From: Gammaproteobacteria bacterium
GTDB lineage: Bacteria > Pseudomonadota > Gammaproteobacteria > Pseudomonadales > Azotimanducaceae
Reading direction: 5' to 3'
DNA length: 47,624 nucleotides
Assembly: GCA_028818795.1 (NCBI GenBank)
Contig: JAPPND010000126.1
Span: forward strand, 1-47,624
The notes below the pieces were generated by a model. The model did not search any database and had not been told where the DNA came from. It saw only the letters and a list, made by a program, of their open reading frames with translations. Below, piece after piece: positions 8,991-16,947 of this stretch. Position numbers and translations under genes: made by a program. Each line of letters starts with the position of its first letter. The first letter of the stretch is position 1.

Positions 8991-9218
8991 ATGATCGACG
9001 ACCTGAAATCGCGCCTCGAAGAGGCGTTCCCGGACGCCGAAGTAGCCGTTGCCGGCGAGGGAAATCGGTTCGAGGTCCACGTCGTGTCGGCGGCCTTCGA
9101 GGGCTTGAGCCGGGTCGCCCGGCAGCGGGCGGTCTACGCGGTGATCGGGGATCTCATTGCCTCGGGCGCCATCCACGCCGTGACCATCCGGGCGAGCACG
9201 CTCGACGAAAACCCGTGA
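8991..9218 (+). CDS. ibaG: BolA-family protein IbaG
   Basis: This 75-residue protein has the BolA/IbaG fold. It opens MIDDLKSRLEEAFPDAEVAV, followed by FEVHVVSAAFEGLSRVARQRAVYAV and a C-terminal IHAVTIRASTL, which is the usual IbaG ending. IbaG binds Fe-S clusters together with monothiol glutaredoxin; the ligand His would be His29-like in this short form. The gene is divergent from yrbG, as in E. coli. Its TGA overlaps the GTG start of hisD by 3 nt. Usually murA (and often hisG) stands between ibaG and hisD, and both are missing here. Confidence 0.92.
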   Translation: MIDDLKSRLEEAFPDAEVAVAGEGNRFEVHVVSAAFEGLSRVARQRAVYAVIGDLIASGAIHAVTIRASTLDENP

Positions 9219-10531
9219 TCCGACGCCTGAATGCCGCCGACCCCCGGTTCGACGACCAGCTCGATGCGTTGCTCGCGTGGGAAGCCCGGGAATCCGCGCA
9301 GATCGCGCAAACGGTGGCCGACATCGTGGCCGAGGTTCGCGTTGACGGGGACGCGGCGCTGCTCAGACTGACGCGCCGGCACGACGGTCTGAACGTGCCG
9401 TCCGTCGGGGACCTCGAAGTCGACCCGGACGAACTTGGGCGATGCCTCGACCGCTTGCCGGCCGCTGACACGGACGCGCTGCGCCTTGCCGCGGATCGAA
9501 TACGCAGCTACCACGAACGCCAGCCGCGCGGCGACTTCAGCTACACGGACGATCTCGGCAACGTCCTCGGCCAACGCACCATGCCTTTGGACCGTGTCGG
9601 CGTGTACGTGCCCGGCGGTCAGGCGGCCTATCCGTCGACAGTGCTGATGACGGTGATACCCGCGCGTGTGGCCGGAGTTGGCGATGTCGTTGTGACTGTG
9701 CCGACGCCTCGCGGCGAGCGAAGCGACCATGTTCTGGCGGCGATGGCGATCGCCGGCGTGGACCGCGTGTTCACGATCGGTGGCGCCCAAGCCATCGCCG
9801 CCTTGGCCTACGGCACCGAGACCGTGCCCCGGGTCGACAAGATCGTCGGACCCGGCGGTGTTTACGTCGCTGCCGCGAAGCGGTTGGTGTTCGGTCCGGC
9901 GGGCATCGATCTCGTTGCCGGCCCTAGCGAGATCCTGGTAATCGCCGACGGCAGCGTGGAACCCCGTTGGACCGCTCTCGACCTGCTTTCCCAGGCGGAG
10001 CACGATGCGGATGCCCAGGCGATCCTGGTTTCGCCCGACGCCGCTTGCCTGGACCGTGTCGAGGCGGAAATCGCCGACCTGATCGACACCTTGCCGCGTG
10101 CGGAGGTCATCCGCAGGTCGTTGCGGGAACGCGGTGCGCTGATCGAAGCTCGCGACTTAGCGCACGCCTGCGAGATCGCCAACCGCGTTGCGCCCGAGCA
10201 TCTCCAACTGGCCGTGCAAGACCCCGACGCCCTGCTGCCGGCGGTTCGCCACGCCGGCGCGATCTTCTTGGGCGCCCACGCAGCGGAGGTATTCGGCGAC
10301 TACGTGGCGGGACCGAGCCACGTGCTGCCCACCTTCGGCACCGCCCGCTACGCGTCCCCCTTAAGCGTTCCCGACTTCCTCAAGCGGTCGTCGATCATGG
10401 GCGGTGACCAGTCCTCCGTCCAAAGCCTGGCCCGGGTCGCGGCCAACCTCGCCGACGCCGAGGGGCTTGCTGCGCACGGTCTGGCCGCGCGAGCCAGGCT
10501 TGTCGGCTACGACGACAACCGGTCTTCCTGA
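9215..10531 (+). CDS. hisD: Histidinol dehydrogenase HisD
   Basis: HisD carries out the last two NAD-dependent oxidations of histidine synthesis. The 438-residue protein shows GVYVPGGQAAYPSTVLM, the zinc-site region LLSQAEHDADAQAIL (Gln and His ligands), the catalytic Glu/His in NRVAPEHLQL, and YVAGPSHVLPTFGTAR. The start is GTG 9215, overlapping the ibaG stop. No ATG fits the N-terminus IRRLNAADPRFDDQL. No other his gene is present in the window, so the his pathway is dispersed in this genome. Confidence 0.96.
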   Translation: MIRRLNAADPRFDDQLDALLAWEARESAQIAQTVADIVAEVRVDGDAALLRLTRRHDGLNVPSVGDLEVDPDELGRCLDRLPAADTDALRLAADRIRSYHERQPRGDFSYTDDLGNVLGQRTMPLDRVGVYVPGGQAAYPSTVLMTVIPARVAGVGDVVVTVPTPRGERSDHVLAAMAIAGVDRVFTIGGAQAIAALAYGTETVPRVDKIVGPGGVYVAAAKRLVFGPAGIDLVAGPSEILVIADGSVEPRWTALDLLSQAEHDADAQAILVSPDAACLDRVEAEIADLIDTLPRAEVIRRSLRERGALIEARDLAHACEIANRVAPEHLQLAVQDPDALLPAVRHAGAIFLGAHAAEVFGDYVAGPSHVLPTFGTARYASPLSVPDFLKRSSIMGGDQSSVQSLARVAANLADAEGLAAHGLAARARLVGYDDNRSS

Positions 10532-10557
10532 CCGTCAGGATGCTTGTCACTCGAGCC

Positions 10558-10659
10558 GTAGGGGACGGGCTTGTCCCGTCCCGCGCCGTTCGAACAGAGC
10601 CATGTAAAAGCCGGCACGGACGAGGGCGCGCCCGTCGGGCGCGATAGCCTGGCCCGTAC
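10558..10659. repeat. Modular palindromic repeat, copy 2
   Basis: The left end GTAGGGG starts at 10558 and runs into the hairpin GGGACGGG-CTTGT-CCCGTCCC (10562-10582). Further right is a second stem type, GCGCGCCC-GTC-GGGCGCG, followed by GATAGC, which also occurs at 45.1 kb. A degenerate CCCGTAC closes the element at 10659, directly before the probable zapE start. It could terminate hisD transcripts or act in the zapE leader. Confidence 0.7.
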
Positions 10660-10660
10660 G

Positions 10661-11773
10661 GTGCCTTCCCGTCGCGCCTCGCCCGTGTTGACCCCGGCCG
10701 AAGCCCATTGCGGCAATGTGCGCAACGGGTTCGCGCGGGATCCCGCGCAGTTTGCCTTGGCCGGGCGTCTCACCGAACTCCATCGCCAGCTCACCTCTAC
10801 GGAGGAGGGCTCGCGCCTCGAGACTTGGTTGCGCCGGGTGCTGGGCAGGCCAGTCGAGGCGGTCGTGGGACTGTACCTCTGGGGTGACGTGGGGCGCGGC
10901 AAGACCTACCTGATGGACCTGTTCCACGAGACGTTGCCCGTCGCTCGGAAGCAGCGATTCCACTTTCACCGGTTCATGCAGCACGTCCATGCCGAACTAC
11001 GGGATCTCGAGGGCCGTACCGACCCCTTGAAGACGGTTGCGGCCCGTTTCGCCGCGAATGCCCGGGTGCTCTGTTTCGATGAGTTCTTCGTGTCGGACAT
11101 CGGCGACGCGATGATCCTCGGCGAACTCCTCAAGCATCTGTTCGAGCGCCGCGTCACCTTGGTGGCCACCTCCAACGTGGCACCGGCGAAACTCTACGAG
11201 AACGGCCTCCAACGGCGCCGTTTCCTGCCCGCCATCGAGCTGATCGAACGCAACACGGAGGTCGTGCACGTCGGCGGTGAAACGGACTACCGCTTGCAGG
11301 TACTAAAGCGGGGAGACATCTACCGGACCGACGGGCGGATCGAGCACCTCCTCGAGAGTTTCCGCGCGCTTTGCCACGCGGACCCGGCGGAGAATGAGGA
11401 CTTGATCATCAACGACCGGCCAATCCGAGCAAGGTACTGCGCCGGGGATGCGGTCTGGTTCGACTTCAAAGCGCTTTGCGAGGGACCCCGAAGCCAGAAC
11501 GACTACATCGAACTGGCGAGACTGTTTTCCACGGTGGTGGTTCACGGCGTCCCCTTGTTCAACGTCGAGTCCGAGAGCGAGAATGCGGCGCGCCGTTTCA
11601 TCAGCCTCGTCGACGAGTTCTACGACCGTAACGTCAAGGTCCTGTTCTCGGCAGCGGCGCCCGTCGACGCGCTGTATGGTGGAAGCTTGTTGGCCATGGA
11701 ATTCGAGCGTACGAAGAGCCGGATCGTGGAAATGCAGAGCGATGCCTACCTGCAACGCATGCACCGCCCGTAG
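10661..11773 (+). CDS. zapE: Cell-division AFG1-like ATPase ZapE
   Basis: ZapE is a cytoplasmic P-loop ATPase associated with the Z ring. Visible marks are GLYLWGDVGRGKTYLMD (Walker A), FHFHRFMQHVH, VLCFDEFFVSDIGDAM (Walker B) and the sensor-like LVATSNVAPAKLYENGLQRRRFLP. The open frame extends upstream to a TTG at 10571 inside a repeat. GTG 10661 or GTG 10685 gives an N-terminus matching the family length, so I place the start at 10661. The stop TAG (11771-11773) lies in a GTAGG sequence that begins another repeat. zapE upstream of rplM-rpsI is a conserved arrangement, here split by a dioxygenase gene and mobile debris. Confidence 0.93.
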   Translation: MPSRRASPVLTPAEAHCGNVRNGFARDPAQFALAGRLTELHRQLTSTEEGSRLETWLRRVLGRPVEAVVGLYLWGDVGRGKTYLMDLFHETLPVARKQRFHFHRFMQHVHAELRDLEGRTDPLKTVAARFAANARVLCFDEFFVSDIGDAMILGELLKHLFERRVTLVATSNVAPAKLYENGLQRRRFLPAIELIERNTEVVHVGGETDYRLQVLKRGDIYRTDGRIEHLLESFRALCHADPAENEDLIINDRPIRARYCAGDAVWFDFKALCEGPRSQNDYIELARLFSTVVVHGVPLFNVESESENAARRFISLVDEFYDRNVKVLFSAAAPVDALYGGSLLAMEFERTKSRIVEMQSDAYLQRMHRP

Positions 11774-11822
11774 GACTCTCCATCTTTGTGGTCGCCCGTT
11801 CGACCCTTGTGGTCGCCCGGAT
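11770..11822. repeat. Modular palindromic repeat, copy 3 (partial)
   Basis: The repeat begins with the GTAGG that also provides the zapE stop codon. It contains two copies of the loop and right arm TTGTGGTCGCCCG (about 11787 and 11808) joined by TTCGAC. This is the second stem type of the family, partly duplicated. No clear CCCCTAC right end is visible. It lies just before the next dioxygenase gene. Confidence 0.55.
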
Positions 11823-11857
11823 TCGGCAACGCGCACCTCCGTTGCCTGGCAGCAGCT

Positions 11858-12940
11858 ATGACGCGCGAAACAACATTCGAGACGAAGGAATTCGATGCCT
11901 CGTTCAATGCTGCACTGGCCAACTGCACCGAGCTAACCCGGGCCGAGGCGGCGCATTTCGTGGAACACGGCTACGTCGTGATCAAGGCTGCGTTCCCTAG
12001 GGAAATGGCCGACGTCGTGTGCGAGAGTGCTTGGACGGAGCTCGAGGCGGAATACAGGATCGAACGAACCGACCCGCATACTTGGAAGGGGGTCTCCATG
12101 GGTCGGGGCCGCATGCAGGGCTACGTGCGCACGCAGGGAAGCGGAGCACGGTTCCCGTTGAAGACGCACGCACCCCGGGCGTTCGCCGCTCAGGCCGACG
12201 TGGTCGGCGGGGCGGATCGGCTCGCGGAAAGCGGCGATGGCCTGTGCTGGAGGGATGCGGTCATCGGCAACTTCCGGGTGCCCAACGGCCCCGCCTGGCA
12301 GCCCCCGGCCCCTCGCCAGCCGGGTTGGCACAAGGACGGCCACCACTTCCGTCATTTCATCAACTCGCCAGAGCAGGGTCTTCTGACCGTACCCATCTAC
12401 ACGGACATCCTGCCGCGCAGTGGCGGCACGTTCATCGCACGCGACTCCATAGCCCCCGTCGCGCGTTTGCTTGCCCGGTGTCCGGCAGGCGTGCATCCCG
12501 ATGGAACGCAGGCGGGCTACCTCATACCCGGCTTGATCGAACAGTGTTCGGATTTCGCCGAACTGACCGGGGAGGCGGGAGACGTCGTACTGGTGCATCC
12601 CTACATGCTGCACCGGGTGAGCGTGAACGCGTCCGTCCGACCGCGCTTCATCGCCAACATGCCCGTCGTACTCGCCCAGCCGATGTGTTTCGATCGTCCA
12701 CCCGACGACGCCTATTCCCTTGTCGAACTGGCGGTGCTACGGGCGTTGAAGGTTCCGCGGTTCGAATTCAAGCAGACCCGGGCGCCGCTTCGCGTCCAGC
12801 CATTCCCCTCTCGCAACGAAGAGGAAGCAACCAAACAGCGCCGGTTGGTAAGACGCGAAATGAACGAGATGGCCGGTCGTGGAATCGTAACGCCGCCTTG
12901 GGGCAAGGATTTCGGCTATCTGTCCAAGACCGAGGCGTAG
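11858..12940 (+). CDS. PhyH-family Fe(II)/2-oxoglutarate dioxygenase (second copy)
   Basis: This 360-residue protein carries a phytanoyl-CoA dioxygenase fold. HxD is GWHKDGHHFRHF (His158, Asp160), and the distal ligand is probably in VHPYMLHRVS (His247 or His252), with Arg in PRFIANMP as the co-substrate contact. ATG 11858 (MTRETTFETKEF) starts just before the conserved N-terminal FVEHGYVVIKAAFP. It is only distantly similar to the dioxygenase at 2.5 kb, so the two are not a recent duplication. The substrate is unknown. It sits alone between zapE and mobile debris, and may be part of an acquired segment. Confidence 0.8.
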   Translation: MTRETTFETKEFDASFNAALANCTELTRAEAAHFVEHGYVVIKAAFPREMADVVCESAWTELEAEYRIERTDPHTWKGVSMGRGRMQGYVRTQGSGARFPLKTHAPRAFAAQADVVGGADRLAESGDGLCWRDAVIGNFRVPNGPAWQPPAPRQPGWHKDGHHFRHFINSPEQGLLTVPIYTDILPRSGGTFIARDSIAPVARLLARCPAGVHPDGTQAGYLIPGLIEQCSDFAELTGEAGDVVLVHPYMLHRVSVNASVRPRFIANMPVVLAQPMCFDRPPDDAYSLVELAVLRALKVPRFEFKQTRAPLRVQPFPSRNEEEATKQRRLVRREMNEMAGRGIVTPPWGKDFGYLSKTEA

Positions 12941-13445
12941 ACCACCCAGGAATCCAGCGTGAGTTGGCAATCGCCCGACGGGCGGCAATCGAATTGAAGC
13001 CGTTGCGTTGTGCACCCTCCGCTCGCGGTGCCCTAGGTTTTTCGGGTCCGGCGTTGCAAACCAGGCGCAAACGGCCCTCGCACCGTGTTGCGACGGTCCG
13101 ATACGGGAAGCGGCCATCTGCGCCGTAGGGCGGCCCGAAGGGTTTCGACCGGAGTTGCCCACCTTCGCCCACGGCGCCTCCGATTTTCCTGGGGACCGGC
13201 GCCATGGACGAAGCGTCGACAACGCCGCCAAGCGCCGTGCCCGTGCCGAACCGCGACTACGCCGTTGCCGGCGACCGTCGCCGCAGCCACCTGCCCGGCA
13301 CCTCCGCCGGATCGACCAGCCCGATCCGCCGCCCTTCTCCATCAGCCACGTCCGCGCGTCGGCCACTTCGCAGCGCCGGAACGCGACTCCAACCCTGCGG
13401 ACTGAAAGGGGGCGATGTCCGGCCCGGACAGTCTCCCCGGAAGGT
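12941..13445. other. Intergenic debris, no gene recognised
   Basis: Open frames exist on both strands, but none shows a known motif, a good ribosome binding site or a plausible composition. They are overlapping artefacts of high GC. A short motif, CTGAAAGGGGGCGATGTCCG (13402-13421), resembles the repeats at 14.67-14.82 kb. This suggests that a fragment of the same insertion-sequence end lies here. A palindrome GCCCGACGGGC is near 12973. Confidence 0.5.
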
Positions 13446-13700
13446 TCAAGTGGCAGGAAACTCGCCGCTGGACTGCGACGCCGATTGTGGTCGTCCCCGC
13501 CGGAGGCGAGGGCCAACGAACGTTCGCCAGCTCTCGATGAACACCCCCACGGCAGTCTTTGGAAGTGGGCGCGCTCCTGAGCGTTGTCTCAGCATTAACA
13601 ACAGTCGGCAATGTCTATGTGCCAACTGAAGGAAGGCGACACTGCAAACCACCGAGACCGCGAGCAGTGTGGCCACGTAAACGAGCGGTACTGTTTCCAT
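13446..13700 (-). CDS. Small membrane protein, partner of the truncated exported protein
   Basis: This 84-residue protein has one clear N-terminal transmembrane helix (VYVATLLAVSVVCSVAFLQLA, residues 7-27), followed by a basic cytoplasmic-type tail. Upstream of ATG 13700 is an excellent ribosome binding site, AGGAGGA, at about 8-nt spacing, so translation is credible. It starts 18 nt after the stop of the truncated module protein. An analogous small membrane protein follows the intact relative at 26.5 kb. The last ~20 residues look like random high-GC readthrough, so the native C-terminus may have been replaced. I do not recognise a family. Confidence 0.55.
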   Translation of the reverse strand: METVPLVYVATLLAVSVVCSVAFLQLAHRHCRLLLMLRQRSGARPLPKTAVGVFIESWRTFVGPRLRRGRPQSASQSSGEFPAT

Positions 13701-13718
13701 TGTGGTTGATTCCTCCTG

Positions 13719-14246
13719 CTAAGTCGCAACAAAACACCCGACGTAGATCGCGGCACCGACAAGCACAACGACCGCGCCCGCAACCTGTAGGCCCATACCT
13801 GCCAACAAAGGACCTTCTTCGGGTGTGGGATCAAAGTAGATGTCATCGTGAAGGTAGCCAGACCGGTCGTAGACGGGTCGGGAAATCCAATCGGGGCCGA
13901 TATTATCATTGCCAGCGGACGCCGCAAGGAGAACACCAGCTGCCATTAGGGCTCCGCCAGCTACTGTTACACCGGTTGCCACGCCATAGCACGTATATTT
14001 CTTGCCGTCGCCCGTCGTAACTTCGACCGTTCCATCGTCCTCCGGCTCCGGTTCCGGTTGATAGCCGTCATCCCCTGTGTAAGTGCCCGAATGCACATTC
14101 CCCATGGTATTTTGGTAGAGACCGATAGCGAATTCGCCCCAGGTTCCGTATTCCGGGCACTGGTCCCACATAACCTGAACGGTCCCGTCCTGGCACTGCA
14201 CCGAATAGATGTTGGCCAAGCTCGATCCGTAGGCAGCACGAGGTAG
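13719..14246 (-). pseudogene. 5'-truncated module protein (Cys-rich, two C-terminal TM helices)
   Basis: The frame ending at 13719 encodes CQDGTVQVMWDQCPEYGTW, whose pattern C-x-D-G-T-x4-W-x-Q-C-x5-W is identical in spacing to the intact protein at 26.5 kb. After an acidic linker (PEPEPEDDGT) come TCYGVATGVTVAGGALMAAG and VAGAVVVLVGAAIYVGC. Both are membrane segments matching TCAVGVAASAGGAVLFA and VIVSATAVGC of the intact relative. No start codon or signal peptide is present: upstream of about 14246 the frame enters a foreign primase-polymerase fragment. It is therefore a fragment that lost its 5' end at a recombination junction. Lower GC than its flanks supports foreign origin. Confidence 0.65.
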
Positions 14247-14631
14247 AAGCGGTCGTACCGGGTCTGCCCCTCGGCCTCGCCGACGGAGTAGTCGGTGAGT
14301 GCGGTCACCGGCCCGGAGACCCGCCACCACACGTGGTAGCGGCCCTCGCGGCTCGACCGGACCACGCACCAGGGTGCGCAGTCCCCGTTGTCGAGCACGT
14401 CGGAGACCGGGCCGCGGTCCACGTCGAGCGCGCAGAGCCGGCATCGCATGGCGAGATCGCGACGGGCCCGCCTTTGGCGACGTGTCGGCGGATGGCGGCG
14501 GGCGTGGCGTGGCGGGCGCGGACCGTCCGGTCCTTCCACTTATGCAGCGGCCGCTTGGTGGCCGGGTCGATCAGGATTGCGCCGAGGTCGTGGAGCATCC
14601 GCGCCTCGGCGGCGGTGATGCCGGCGTTCAC
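14247..14631 (-). pseudogene. Primase-polymerase (Prim-Pol) N-terminal fragment, frameshifted
   Basis: One frame gives LHDLGAILIDPATKRPLHKW and then HATPAAIRRHVAKGGPVAIS, a typical start of bifunctional DNA primase/polymerase domains of mobile elements and plasmids. The other frame continues with LCALDVDRGPVSDVL (catalytic Asp pair in LDVD) and SSREGRYHVWWRVSG. Joining them requires a frameshift near 14445. The domain is cut off near 14247, where the truncated module protein begins. It is a relic of a replicating or integrating element and is not functional as it stands. Confidence 0.6.
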
Positions 14632-14668
14632 GCCGCCTCCCCTGAGACACAGCGAGACATATCACGGA

Positions 14669-14816
14669 TGGCGATGTTCCGTCCGGGCTGCGCCACCATC
14701 CTTCGCGGATCGGCCATCACCGGGCGAATTTGAATGGGGCGATGTTCGTTCAGGCGGTGGCGACCCCCCGCATGTCCGCCAAACGCTGGCCCGAGTTGAA
14801 AGGGGCGATGTTCCGA
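14669..14816. repeat. Three short direct repeats GGCGATGTTCC, 66-69 bp apart
   Basis: The cores are at 14670-14680, 14739-14749 and 14805-14815. The second and third are preceded by TGAATGG and TGAAAGG, and a fourth related copy is at 13402-13421. They lie immediately downstream of the integrase-type transposase remnant. Multiple spaced copies at an element end fit transposase-binding sites. The count, spacing and lack of unique spacers of constant length argue against CRISPR. Confidence 0.55.
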
Positions 14817-14819
14817 TCC

Positions 14820-15135
14820 ATGTGAGGGCGCGTCGTCGATGGTCCGGAACAGCCGCGCCCGTTCGGCGTTGACTGCCCGGCGGCCTGCAGGTCGCTCACG
14901 GCATGGGCCTCGGCGTCGAGTATGGCGAAGGAGACGCCCGGCCTGAGGCATTGCTCGGCACCGGGCAGGGAGCGCAGCTTGTCGTAGGGCGTCCGGACGT
15001 CCCGGGCCCGGTAGACGCGCTTGACGCGGCCGTTGGCGCCCTCGCGCTCGGTGGCGAACAGGCAGGGCCGGTGGTAGTTGAGGTAGGGCGACAGGTGCTC
15101 CTGGGCGAACGCGTCGACCCAGCGGCGCGAAGCGC
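14820..15135 (-). pseudogene. C-terminal remnant of an integrase-type (rve) transposase
   Basis: Read on the minus strand from about 15135, the frame encodes WVDAFAQEHLSPYLNYHRPC, then RTPYDKLRSLPGAEQCLRPG and AHAVSDLQAA. This is the usual end of a widespread group of integrase-core insertion sequences. A one-base shift near 14874 is needed to continue into AVNAERARLFRTIDDA, the normal terminus. The catalytic DDE core is missing. The 5' side is fused to the truncated ISAs1-type transposase, so the two elements were joined by insertion and deletion. Confidence 0.65.
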
Positions 15136-15154
15136 AAGTTTTGCTCCGGTACTG

Positions 15155-16285
15155 ACACCGTCGGGATCTCGTTGGTCTTGTCGCCCACCTGCACCTGCCC
15201 GAGCACCAGCCCGGTGCCGTGCTCCACCGCGGCGACCATCATCCGGCGCCCGTCGGTGGTCTGCTTCGAGGCGCCGCGCACGTCCTTGCCGTCAGCGCCA
15301 CGGGCGCCGCCCCGTCGCTGCGCTGCCCCGTCCACGCGCCCACCGCCCGGTCCAGCGCGTCCGGCGGCAGCGACGACAGGATGTAGTGGAACGTGGACGC
15401 CGCCGGCGCCGTCTGGCGCCCGCGGCTCGGGCTGAAGAACGCCCCCGCCGCCGCCAGCCGCTCCTGGTCCATGCGCGCCGCGAACTCGGCGAACGCGGAC
15501 ACCCCCCGGCAGCCCGCCAGCCGGGCGGCCACCATGATCGTCGCGTAGCAGGCCAGCCCGTAGCGCACACCGCGCACCTTGCGGAAGTCCGGCATGTCCC
15601 CCAGGAACGCGTGCAGGCTGCGCAGCTCCGGCGCCGCCGGCGCCTCACCGGCCCCGCCCGCCAGCCAGCCGCCGGGCAGGTCGTCGCCGCGCAGCACCGC
15701 CGCCGCGCCGTTCTCCGTCTCGTACACGTACACCTCCTTGGGCCGGCCGTTCTCCCGCCACCGCGCCGCCCCGCCCGGCTCCCGCGAGAAGCCCCGCGTG
15801 CGCCCCAGCGGCACCCAGTTCGACGCCCGGTAGCACGTGCCCGCGAACCGCGACGGATCCACGAACGTCTCCGCCAGCAGCACCGGATGGCCGTGCGCGG
15901 CGCGCATGTCCCGCGACAGCCGCCGCAGCCCGAGCCCCAGCGCCCGCGACGCCAGGTTCGGAACCCGGCCCGCGGGAAGCACCGCGAAGCGGGCGTTGTT
16001 CGCGACCAGATGCAGCCGCGCGAACTGCTGCTCCCGCGTCCAGCCGATCCACGCGTCCCGCACCCCCACCTTGAACGCCCCGGCCTGCCAGCCCAGCAGC
16101 GCCAGCCACGTCCCTCCCCGCACCGCCACGTGCCGCAGCGACCTGCCGAACAGGCCCCGGTAGGGCAGGTAGTGGTGCTCGCGCATCAGCGCGTCCCAGC
16201 GCCGCCGCTCCTCCACGCCGCGCACCGCCCGGACCTCCACCTCGCGCAACCAGCGCCCGCCGCCACTTCCGTCCGCGCCGTCCAT
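15155..16285 (-). pseudogene. DUF4338 (DruA-like)-ISAs1 family transposase, frameshifted and truncated
   Basis: The first ~200 residues are a DUF4338 domain: HHYLPYRGLFGRSLRHV, WIGWTREQQFARLHLVANN, PNLASRALG, AETFVDPSRFAGTCYRASNW. Next comes the ISAs1-associated N-domain (FLGDMPDFRKVRGVRYGLAC). Near 15292-15298 the frame is lost. Restoring one base would give VALDGK, the first catalytic Asp motif of ISAs1, followed in the other frame by KDVRGASKQTTDGRRMMVAA and GDKTNEIP. The remaining catalytic part is absent. DUF4338 occurs both in transposases and in Druantia defence, and the fused transposase domain makes the mobile-element reading preferable here. Confidence 0.8.
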
Positions 16286-16302
16286 GTCGCACCTCTACCA
16301 CA

Positions 16303-16374
16303 GCGACTTTTGAATGGCCAGCGAAAATCCGACCGGAAGCGTCAGCTACCCGTCGTCAGGGACTTTTGAATAGC
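16303..16374. repeat. Direct repeat GACTTTTGAATRGC at the transposase 5' flank
   Basis: GACTTTTGAATGGC starts near 16305 and GACTTTTGAATAGC near 16361, 56 bp apart. They lie directly upstream of the DUF4338 transposase start, where subterminal transposase-binding sites would be expected. The outer copy probably marks the right boundary of the mobile region, because native rplM promoter sequence follows within 25 bp. Confidence 0.5.
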
Positions 16375-16396
16375 TCTGGTTGGACAGTACGCAGGG

Positions 16397-16425
16397 TTGT
16401 CCGCCGAGGGCCACAAGCGTAGGAT
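16397..16425 (+). promoter_or_regulatory. Candidate sigma-70 promoter for rplM-rpsI
   Basis: A -35-like TTGTCC (16397-16402) is separated by exactly 17 bp from a -10-like TAGGAT (16420-16425). The predicted transcript starts about 30 nt before the rplM ATG. The position directly after the mobile-element boundary suggests that the ribosomal operon kept its own promoter. Confidence 0.45.
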
Positions 16426-16462
16426 TCGCGCCTTCGCATTACGGATGCCCGATAGTCCGTCG

Positions 16463-16891
16463 ATGAAGACCGTCAGCACGCGCCGCGAGGACGCCGAACA
16501 CGATTGGTACGTGGTGGATGCCGAAGGCAAGACCTTGGGTCGCCTGGCGTCGGGAATTGCCCATCGTCTGCGCGGCAAGCACAAGGCGACCTACACGCCG
16601 CATGTGGACACGGGCGACTACATCGTCGTCGTCAACGCCGAGAAGGTGCGGGTCACGGGCGCGAAGGAAACGGACAAGATCTACTACCGGCATTCGGGCT
16701 ATCCTGGCGGCATCAAGGCGACACCGCTCAAGAAGGTGCGCGCCGATCATCCGGAGCGTCTGATAGGCAACGCGGTCCGCGGGATGATGCCCAAGAACCC
16801 TCTCGGCCGAGCCATGCTAAGCAAGCTGAAGGTATATGCCGGACCCTCGCACCCCCACGCGGCGCAGCAACCGAAGACGCTCGAGCTTTGA
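16463..16891 (+). CDS. rplM: 50S ribosomal protein L13
   Basis: The 142-residue protein matches L13 throughout: [20 protein letters not shown] at the N-terminus, then [46 protein letters not shown] and [13 protein letters not shown], with a C-terminus [13 protein letters not shown]. Length is normal for bacteria. The start ATG 16463 gives the canonical N-terminus, and an earlier in-frame start would add non-conserved residues. It is followed by rpsI after 56 nt, the universal bacterial order. Confidence 0.98.
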   Translation: MKTVSTRREDAEHDWYVVDAEGKTLGRLASGIAHRLRGKHKATYTPHVDTGDYIVVVNAEKVRVTGAKETDKIYYRHSGYPGGIKATPLKKVRADHPERLIGNAVRGMMPKNPLGRAMLSKLKVYAGPSHPHAAQQPKTLEL

Positions 16892-16947
16892 GATGTGCGT
16901 GGACGCACCAACCCGACGCTAACGGGCGACAACTGGAAAAGCACTTC

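Noticed and set aside
12941-13600. Long open frames on both strands in this segment
   Set aside because: They overlap each other in several frames, are Arg/Pro/Ala-rich and lack motifs and ribosome binding sites, as expected by chance at this GC content.
14669-14816. Regularly spaced repeats resembling a small CRISPR array
   Set aside because: Only three imperfect 10-12-bp cores, 66-69 bp apart, no direct-repeat unit of CRISPR length and no cas genes. Their place at a transposase remnant fits element ends better.
15155-16285. DUF4338 protein as part of a Druantia phage-defence system
   Set aside because: The DUF4338 domain is fused to an ISAs1 transposase domain, and no druB-druE-like genes follow. 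It is a broken transposase gene.
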